This document shows, piece after piece, positions 56,883 through 64,000 of a DNA stretch of 64,000 nt; the first letter of the stretch is position 1, and every line of letters starts with the position of its first letter. The stretch is from Coniochaeta sp. PMI_546 (Eukaryota > Ascomycota > Sordariomycetes > Coniochaetales > Coniochaetaceae): the NCBI GenBank assembly GCA_021432605.1, contig MU271144.1, forward strand, positions 3,220,606 through 3,284,605. The letters run 5' to 3'. The notes beneath the pieces were generated by a model. The model searched no databases, was not told the origin of the DNA, and saw only the letters and a list, made by a program, of their open reading frames with translations. Both the position numbers and the translations under genes were made by a program.

Positions 56883-58283
56883 GGTAGTTGTTTTGTTAGC
56901 CGGCTCGTGCTTTCTAGCGATGGGTCAAATGTACTTGGAAGCGATATGGGAGGTCTGTACCTCGGAGTTCAAGGAGCAGCTCATAGCAACAGTATCCAGC
57001 ATATTTTAGCAGCTAGTAGCCGTCCACCGGCTAGTGCCTAGACATCGAGGATTCGTCCTCTTCTCTTGGGACTATTTTTATGCCGAGATTAGCCCAGGCT
57101 CTACTACTAAGTCTCCAAGGAGGTCAAGCGCTCACTAGCACGTTGGGCATATCAATCTTGCGAAGAGGTCAAGGCTTTATGCTCGTCTTCCATTTTACTT
57201 CCAAGATCTCATACCGCATTCTCTGTCGTTCTGTGGAAAGCTCTGGAGGGTAGCTTGTGGACGACCACCTTGACATTTTGGTTTGGTCCGCCCGCAGCGG
57301 TGTCCAGCGTTCTACAATCGTGGTCGGTCAATCAATCATCAACAAGAGTATGAACGATTTAATTTTTGAAATCGAAGCGCACTACGATGGAGGATTCTCT
57401 CTCAAAGCTACCTCAATTCGCCGTGTATACTAAGCGAAACATCCGCGATAACACTTTAGACGATGCGCAGCTGGATAGACGATGTCCCCTTGACAATGGA
57501 CGACACGCTGCCACCTCGGCCCGTTATTCTGCTGGCAGGCTCAGTCGACCTTCCCTCACTAACTCACTTCCGTCGCGTCAATCGTCGCGCCATGGAGCTT
57601 GTCGACTCCTGCCGCGCAGTTCGCGAATTGGCAATAAGAAATGACATGTCGTCTGTTGTTGGCATAGATATTCCGATGGATTGCCATTGAGTTGAGCCAA
57701 GGTGTCTATTGGATGGCTGTTATGCAAGGTACGTTTCTGATGTGATGCGTCGCTGCAGGAGTTCCCATAAAACTGGGCTACGACGTGACGTCCCATCTGA
57801 GACTAACCGAGTTCGTGGGGGAACCAGTCTGTCGGGACGCCACAGCCAATAAGATGTAGGATCGAAGCGACGACATTGATGTTGGTTCCAGCTTGCGCTT
57901 CAGGGTGATGAGAGACTGATCCTTCCTGTCGCTGATCTGGCGGAGTGTTTCAACTTGGGTATCTGAATGCCATTCAAGCATGCCAATGCTACCTACACCC
58001 CCCGAATACATGGCATGGACCGCGGCAAGAGGCCTGGAGATGAAGGTCCGAGCCGCTCAGTGCGCGGTTCCGCCGTGGGAGATCGCCTGGCCATAAATGC
58101 TCGAGGTCGCTGTAGTCAAGGAGGACATCATCTTCCTACGACTGACTGGATAATAAAACGCATCGACTCTATAGTACATATATACACGATTTGAACGTTT
58201 CCAGCATATTTCAGAGTCATCCAATCTTTAAACCTCTACACTTTCCCAGACCAGTGTCGGTTGCTCTTGCGCAAGCCACAAAA
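56883..58283. other. Intergenic region containing an F-box relic
   Basis: 1.4 kb between CTF18 and the dynamin gene. The only protein-like sequence is an F-box fragment (57463-57690, listed separately). An alternating-TA tract ACATATATACACG near 58177-58189 may serve as TATA element for the dynamin gene. Confidence 0.55.
57463..57690 (+). pseudogene. F-box protein fragment
   Basis: A 75-codon frame contains an F-box-like stretch: TLPPRPVILLAGSVDLPSL followed by THFRRVNRRAMELVDS. It matches the LPxE...L.YLDLPSLTxFRRVNRRAxxLVDS pattern of fungal F-box proteins, whose partner is Skp1 in SCF ubiquitin ligases. A stop follows 20-odd residues later, whereas family members continue for several hundred residues with Cys-rich zinc-binding and C-terminal domains, none of which is visible nearby. 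It may be a decayed gene copy; a short functional F-box protein or a gene with unresolved introns are alternatives. Confidence 0.5.
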
Positions 58284-60836
58284 ATGGCCGAAACGAGCAC
58301 TCTTCCCTCGGCAGCGATGCTCGAGTTGCAGAGGGAGCCAAAGGACCTTATCGAAACCATCGACAAGTTGAGATCCATCGGCATCGCCGATCTCGTCGAC
58401 CTGCCGCAGATCATCGTTGTCGGCGACCAATCCTCTGGGAAGAGCTCAGTCCTCGAAGCCATCTCCCAACTCAAGTTCCCGTCGAAAGACGGTATTTGTA
58501 CCCGGTTTGCGACACAGCTTAGCCTACGTCGATCTGATTCCCCCAGCGTGGCAGTCTCTATCGAGACGAATGGGTCGAATCAATACGAGCTACCACCTTT
58601 CGATGACTCGGATTTCGACAATCAGAAGGTGGCGCGCATCATCGAGAAGGCCAAGGAGATCATGTCCGACAAGATTGGCCAGGATGGTGTGTCGGAGGAC
58701 ATTCTCCATATCGAAGTTAAAGGCCCGGACATGGCTCCCTTGACTTTGGTCGACCTCCCCGGCTTCTACAACTCTCCGACCAAGGACCAGTCCGCCGAGG
58801 GCATTGCCATCGTGGAGAGGCTCGCAGACCGTTACATGGCACAGAAGTCCAGCATCATCCTTACTGTTGTCTCGGGCAAGTACGACATTGCTATACAGAC
58901 CGTCCACAACAGGGTGTTGAAACATGACCCGCAGAGGCTTCGAACCATGGGGATCATCACCAAGGCAGACTGTATCCGCGCCAGTAGCCATTTCCTTGCA
59001 TTGGCCAGGAACGAAGAACCGAAGTACAAGTACGCTCTGGGGTGGCACGTACTGAGGAACCGCACCGAGGACGAAGGCGACATATCCAATGAAGCGCGGG
59101 ATGCGAACGAGGAGAGGCTCTTCCAATCACAGATCTGGCAACACTTCCCGCAGAAGAATAAGGGTATCAAGGCCCTTCGGCAGCGTTTAAGCAAGGCTCT
59201 ATACGAGCACATCAAGAAGCACATGCCAGCACTCGTGGACGAAATTCGGTCTCAGATCAAGACCCGCGAGTCACAGCTTGAGCGGCTCGGCCCAGCACGA
59301 GCCACTGCCCAGGAGCTTAGGCAGTACCTTACCACCATGTCAAAGAAGTTCGAAAGACTAGCAGACGACGCCATTAGAGGGCATTACAACGACGAGTTCT
59401 TCAACGGCCCAGGCTCCGAGCCGTGGAAGAATCTGCCTGCCGACTCAACCGAGCGGATCCACAAGTTAAGAGCCCTTGTGCGAGATCTCAATTGTGTTTT
59501 CTACGAGGTTATGGTCACCAAAGGTCACTCCCGAGCGATTGTCGACCCTGACAATACCTTGATGAACAGTGCGGACATGTCCAGGCCACCTCACTTTCCG
59601 AGGGCTGTGCAGCCTTGGTTGACGCACTATGAAGTTCCAGATCCGCAGAAAGTGCCCTTACACGAACTGGTGGAATTGGTTGAGGAGCGTGCTGCTATCA
59701 ACAGAGGAACGGAATTACCTGGCTCTATCAATGATGATCTCGCAGTCAAGGAATTCCGGCACCAGTCATCGAGATGGAACGACATCGCCGCCGGGCACAT
59801 CGAAGTCGTCGCTGACGTCTCACAATGCTTCGTTGAAGGTCTTTTGACTCACATCATCGGATCGGATTCGCATAGCTTCAACTCGATCATGACCGAGGTA
59901 GTATACCCTTTCTTTGACAGGAAGCGAGCAACCCTCGTGTCAAAACTTGAAGAACTTCTGCGCCACTACAAGTATGGGTCGCCTCAACCACTAGAGCCTG
60001 AGTATAGGGCAAAGATGGAGCACCGGTACTTCAGACGACAACTCGCCCAGGGACGGACTTTGCGCGACAAAATTCAAGGGCAGGCTCTCCTTGAAGATCA
60101 CCAGCTAGCCGCCATGATGGACGATTTCCCTGGCGGGCGCCAACAGAACTGCTTTAACAGCGGAGATGTGCTTGAGAAGATGATGATCTGCTACGAGGTA
60201 AGCATCTACCGCCACACTTGCTGCCGCTGGTCAAGCTAACATCATTATCAGATGTCACTGAAAATCTTCACGGACAATATCATCATACTCGCCATTGAGA
60301 ACTGTCTGATATGCGAGCTCCCCAGCATCCTAGAGCCGAACATGGTCAACAGCATGAGCGATGACCAGATCAAAGAGCTTGTAGCTGAGCGTACTGAGGT
60401 GACTGAGGAGAGAGCACGACTTCAGAAGGAGCTCACAGCGCTCCAAGAGGGACTGAAGGCGTGCCGACGTCACAGGGTCCTCGAGCCGACAGGTGGGAGA
60501 TCCTAAGCCCTCTTCATTCTCTATGAGTGGTAGCTAACATGAATTTTCTAACCAGTAAGTCTTGCTCGTCCTGCCAAGGAGCATCCCACACACTCCGACA
60601 ACTTTCTCAAGCCACCTTCGACGCCGCTCTCTCGGCATCGAAGAAACGCCTCGTCCCCGAGCTCTTCAAGCTCTCAGCCTTCAGAGCCCGTAACCCCATC
60701 GTCGAGATCTCAGTCGCCTTTGCCTGATAAGGCGAAGCAGAAGTCTCTTCATACTCCAAGTCAAGGCAAGACAGCGAGTATTCGACGTGATCTGCCTTCG
60801 GTCTGGGACCAAGCGAATGAAGTGGAAGTTCTGTAG
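58284..60836 (+). CDS. Dynamin-superfamily GTPase (Mx-like)
   Basis: A large GTPase expected to assemble on membranes; fungal members of this Mx/Vps1-like group have varied or unknown roles. Exons 58284-60197, 60252-60492 and 60556-60836 encode 811 residues. The start at MAETSTLPS follows a leader; an in-frame upstream ATG at 58191 adds 31 residues. GTPase motifs: GDQSSGKS (G1, residues 47-54), the switch-I Thr in ICTRFATQ, DLPGFYN (G3) and TKAD (G4). The middle/stalk region spans roughly residues 270-600, and the GTPase effector domain (DNIIILAIENCLICELPSI, then a coiled Glu-rich helix) lies mostly in exon 2. No PH domain or proline-rich domain of classical dynamin is seen. Exon 3 adds about 93 Ser/Pro/Arg-rich residues (SLARPAKEHPTHSD to VEVL) and lacks any ATG. 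Confidence 0.93.
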
Positions 60837-63397
60837 ATAGCCCCGGCGTGTTTGAAAGCGGAAACTGATCACCCATCAACACATTAGACTGGGTTTCAGT
60901 GTGCGAAGGTGTCAAGCAGTCGTCCCTGTGGTATCAATTGTATGCTATGTTGGCTATGAAATCATTGGTTTGTATACTATGTTGCCCAGGTGATAACTGG
61001 GTTTGTTTCGTTTGCTATGTTATTCACATGTCCGATTTGCGATTATAAGACCATCCATGTCCAGACCTATTTCTATCTGTCAATCTCTCTTCGGCTTCGA
61101 GTAATTTGTGATTTGAATAACAAAGCCAAGGAAAATCATGCTCTTTTCTGCTGCAGCACTCATATCGATCATTCCGGATCAACTCGCAACGACGTCAAAT
61201 CCAACAATGAGCGTAGAAGTGCGAAATAGAGGCTTGATAACGCCATTGGGGTACACAATGAAACAGCCTTATCACATGCTCTCCATGATATCAGCGAAAA
61301 GAAATGACGCGAGACACAGAGAAGCACGCGACAGCGACGATCTCTCGGCATGATGATGCCCAGACAGTAGCTGGAAGATGGCTGCCAGAAGAGATCATGT
61401 ATCATGACGGCAACTTCCACTTACTTCTACACGTGTAGCTAGCGTGACTGACTTTCCGGAAGACACGACCGTGACAATAAGTGACATAGAGAGTGGAAAC
61501 AGACGTCCTACGCAGCCCATTTCGCTTCCGTCAACTCGGAAATGCCTCGAAGATCCCCCACAGAGATGTTCAGGGGCTATGATCCTCGATACGTAACCGT
61601 ATTGGTCTTCTGGTTCCCAATCGGGATGAGCTTCACATGGAGCTGAACCGAAGCAGATCTAGAACTTTGCCGTCACATCAAGGGGGTGACCCCGATGAAT
61701 TCGCCCCACGCAGTCCTAGCTCTAGTGTGTAATTGCACCTGCTGGGCTGAAGGGCTGGAAAAAGTAGTAACGCGGGCAAGACTTATGTGTTGATACCCTG
61801 TGAAAGATCGTTCTCGGTACATGGTTGTCAAATTAGAGCTAAGAAGGGTAGATCTGGTCCAGATCATCTCCCCATCCCGCCCTGGCCCACCTGCACCAGG
61901 TCTAAAAAGCGCTTCAGGGATGTGCTTCTTCTCCGGCTTCTAATGAGTTTGTAATTACCTGCGGCGAGGAAGTTTGCTACAACGGGCTATCGGGCTGCTT
62001 CATCGCAGTAATCAGGGTAGATCAACAGTAAGAAACTAAGCATGTAGTGTCACGAGTTCTTATCTTGCTCGCTCTATCTGAGAAGTAAAAAAAAACATGA
62101 GATTCACACATGCAGCATGGAGAGCAGCGAGCGCAGTTAGCGGGCTTCTTCCATGGGTCAAGACGGTGAACGAGATATCTGAGAAGCATATGTCGTCAAT
62201 TGCGCAAAGACAAGCTCAGATGTCGTGATATCTAGGCGCATATCTAACCAGTAGCACAGAGCCTCCTCGCAGCCCCAAGACGCTAAAGAGCCTTGGCTTC
62301 GTGCTGCCAAGGCTGGGCATCCCGTTCCGTGGGAAGTCCCGTTGAAGGGTCCCGAATTACACAGGGGTGGAGCGCTCACTCGCACAAAACGGCTGTCAGA
62401 TTGGAAAGACAACAAAGTACCCAGGGCCTAACTGTAAGATTGCACCCAGTACTTTTCCTAGTACTACGCCTCGTGCTCGGGCTACTAGGGACGGCTGACA
62501 GGGATTCTGTGCGAGTGAGCGTTCCACCCCTCCGTAACCTAAGCTACTTGTAGACCAACGTGGGAGGGGTTTGAGAGTTAAGTGCGAGGTACTCTTTCAT
62601 AGGAATTGCTTAGAGAGCGATATCGTGGTTGAAGACCAGCTCTGTGTACCAATACTCACATTCTGGTTGCATAGTGTTGTAGCCAGTTGGGCAGGGACAT
62701 TGTAGACCCCGGGGGAATACTGGATCAAAGGCTCGCTTGTTGACATCTTAGGGCTGCATACATCACATCGCCATGATATGAGGTGATGTCCTCAAGGCGG
62801 CCCACTACTCGTCCTTCTTTAAGACAAGGCCCGTCCGCCAAGGGACCAAGCTTTGCCCACAGAACATTTTCCACTCAAGGCCCTTGGCTTATGCTCGCAT
62901 GTCGAGATCAACCCGGACTTGAGCGCAAGAGAGGCTTTCGACCGAGCAATGAGACACAGGGCCAAGATTCAGCCACCATTGGCACAGGTGATCTCTCCCA
63001 AGTACCAGAAATGTCGAGCTCGAAACATTTCTTCGATAGTTGGCGCTCCCTCCGTGGGCGGGAAGCTTGGCTTCCTACCATTGCTGTCCCAGTTGAGAGC
63101 ATTTCTTTTTCTCGTCGGCGTCACCGTGCCTGTCGTGGGTATGTCGTGACACATCGCAATGGCAGATCTCATTTGAGACGGTGCAGGGGTCTTGATGGCG
63201 AGGCATCTCCGTGGTACGTACGGTATCGGCCACCAGACGTGGAATACGCCCCCTCGACAAAGGCGGCCTGGGCGAAGCTTGGCGATTGTGGGATGGATAC
63301 GTATAAAGAATCTGTCCCTGGCATATCGATCGTGCCAATGTAGTCAAACTCTTCGACGTCGTCAGATCTCCAGTACTGTTTGTAGGAGTTGATCACG
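60837..63397. other. Intergenic region upstream of the sulfate permease
   Basis: 2.6 kb with no recognised gene; a 186-codon plus ORF (62783-63343) overlaps a second ORF and has no domain. A perfect palindrome copy lies at 61427-61438 and TTAGGGCT near 62749. No clear Cys3/MetR site could be identified. Confidence 0.55.
61427..61438. repeat. Palindrome copy 5 (perfect)
   Basis: CTACACGTGTAG, identical to the copy in the FAS intergenic region; about 590 bp downstream of the dynamin stop and 1.96 kb upstream of the sulfate permease start. Confidence 0.8.
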
Positions 63398-64000
63398 ATG
63401 GCGCTCAGGCACCGTCTCGACAAGTTTTTTGGGATCGAAGACAGCGTCAACCCGCGCATCACAGGTCCCAAGTTTGAACATGGCGCGTATGTCGAGAAAG
63501 AGCCGACTACTGCGGACTTTTTCCGTGAGCATCATCCGACTGTCGACAACATCAAGGGCTACCTTCACAGCCTGTTCCCATTCTTGGGATGGATTGCGCA
63601 CTATAACCTGACATGGTTGTTCGGTGACTTGATTGCCGGTATGTCAGGTAACCTCTTTTTGATTTTGCATGCAGTAGATCGGAGACTGACAAGTCCTAGG
63701 CATCACTGTTGGCTTCGTGGTGGTCCCGCAGGGCATGGCATATGCTCTCCTCGCAAACCTGCCGGCCGAATACGGCTTGTACACATCGTTCGTCGGGTTC
63801 TTGTTGTACTGGGCCTTCGCAACTTCGAAGGACATCACTATTGGAGTAAGCTAACCGTTAATCGGAATATCGCTATTTCAAACTGACCAACGACCGCTCA
63901 TTTAGGCAGTGGCTGTGATGTCGACAATCGTTGGCAATGTCGTTCTGCGTGTCCAAGCAGAACATCCAGAGATATCAGCCGACAACATTGCTAGAGCTCT
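63398..64000 (+). CDS. Sulfate permease, SulP/SLC26 family (5' part)
   Basis: A plasma-membrane sulfate importer, truncated by the right edge. Exons 63398-63638, 63700-63845 and 63906-64000 (continuing) give about 160 residues. The hydrophilic N-terminus (HRLDKFFGIED, then YVEKEPTTADFFREH) and the SulP signature are clear: FLGWIAHYNLTWLFGDLIAG, GITVGFVVVPQGMAYALLAN and LPAEYGLYTSFVGFLLYW, followed by SKDITIGAVAVMSTIVG. Introns are 61 bp (GTATGT donor, TCCTAG acceptor, phase 1) and 60 bp (GTAAGC donor, TTTAG acceptor, phase 0). The ATG at 63398 follows GATCAC; a TTG start nine bases upstream is not needed. Fungal orthologues are Sul1/Sul2 and Neurospora CYS-13/CYS-14; the truncation prevents a finer call. 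Confidence 0.93.

Noticed and set aside
57778-58011. Minus ORF with DTQVETLRQISDRKDQSLITL, faintly like a CorA-type transporter C-terminus
   Set aside because: The match is only a loose helical pattern; the expected membrane segments are absent.
62761-62785. Possible Cys3/MetR site upstream of the sulfate permease
   Set aside because: The ATGATATGAG word misses the ATGRYRYCAT consensus in its second half.
62783-63343. 186-codon plus ORF before the sulfate permease
   Set aside because: Overlaps another frame of similar length, Arg/Ser-rich with no domain, and ends just before the permease start; more likely leader or promoter DNA.

Overview
The window looks like 64 kb of nuclear DNA from a filamentous ascomycete (Pezizomycotina, most likely a Sordariomycete). 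The grounds are short introns (about 55-110 bp) with GTRNGT donors, CTAAC-type branch sites and YAG acceptors; fungal type I fatty acid synthase split into alpha and beta polypeptides; and fungus-specific proteins such as Mrp51, Mti1/Bbc1, Ftr1 and Ctf18. No bacterial, viral or intact transposon gene was recognised. I resolved exon structures by hand for every conserved gene; all spliced frames close exactly.

Layout, left to right. A truncated unknown gene (1-274, -) and a Ser/Thr-rich single-span membrane protein (1266-1957, -) precede the iron permease FTR1 (3694-5041, +). Then come acyl-CoA-binding protein (6349-6854, +), tyrosyl-DNA phosphodiesterase TDP1 (7139-8800, -), an ER membrane thioredoxin/PDI-family protein (9722-11950, +), a phospholipase D with eight exons including two micro-exons (12467-15455, -), a GNAT acetyltransferase (16848-17561, +), mitoribosomal MRP51 (18234-19640, +), 40S protein eS17 (20141-20782, +), the Pol II CTD phosphatase RTR1 (21298-22167, -) and the SH3 actin-patch protein MTI1/BBC1 (23442-27107, +). 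A 6.2 kb stretch without a recognisable gene follows, then a polyQ-containing unknown protein (33296-34927, +).

The centre is the divergent fatty acid synthase pair: beta (36449-42816, -) and alpha (45027-50730, +), sharing a 2.2 kb intergenic region. Their products form the alpha6-beta6 cytosolic FAS, and the ACBP gene elsewhere in the window would bind the acyl-CoA it releases. To the right lie guanine deaminase (51776-53282, +), the clamp-loader subunit CTF18 (53790-56882, +), an F-box relic (57463-57690), a dynamin-family GTPase (58284-60836, +) and the 5' part of a sulfate permease (63398-64000, +).

The most unusual signal is not a gene. A 10-12 bp palindrome, CTACACGTGTAG, occurs five times (at least 11 of 12 bases each) and only between genes; four copies lie 270-750 bp upstream of FTR1, ACBP, the thioredoxin-family gene and FAS alpha. 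A second intergenic motif family is built from CCTTA/GGTACC units. I found no clearly novel multi-gene system; the window otherwise reads as conserved housekeeping sequence.
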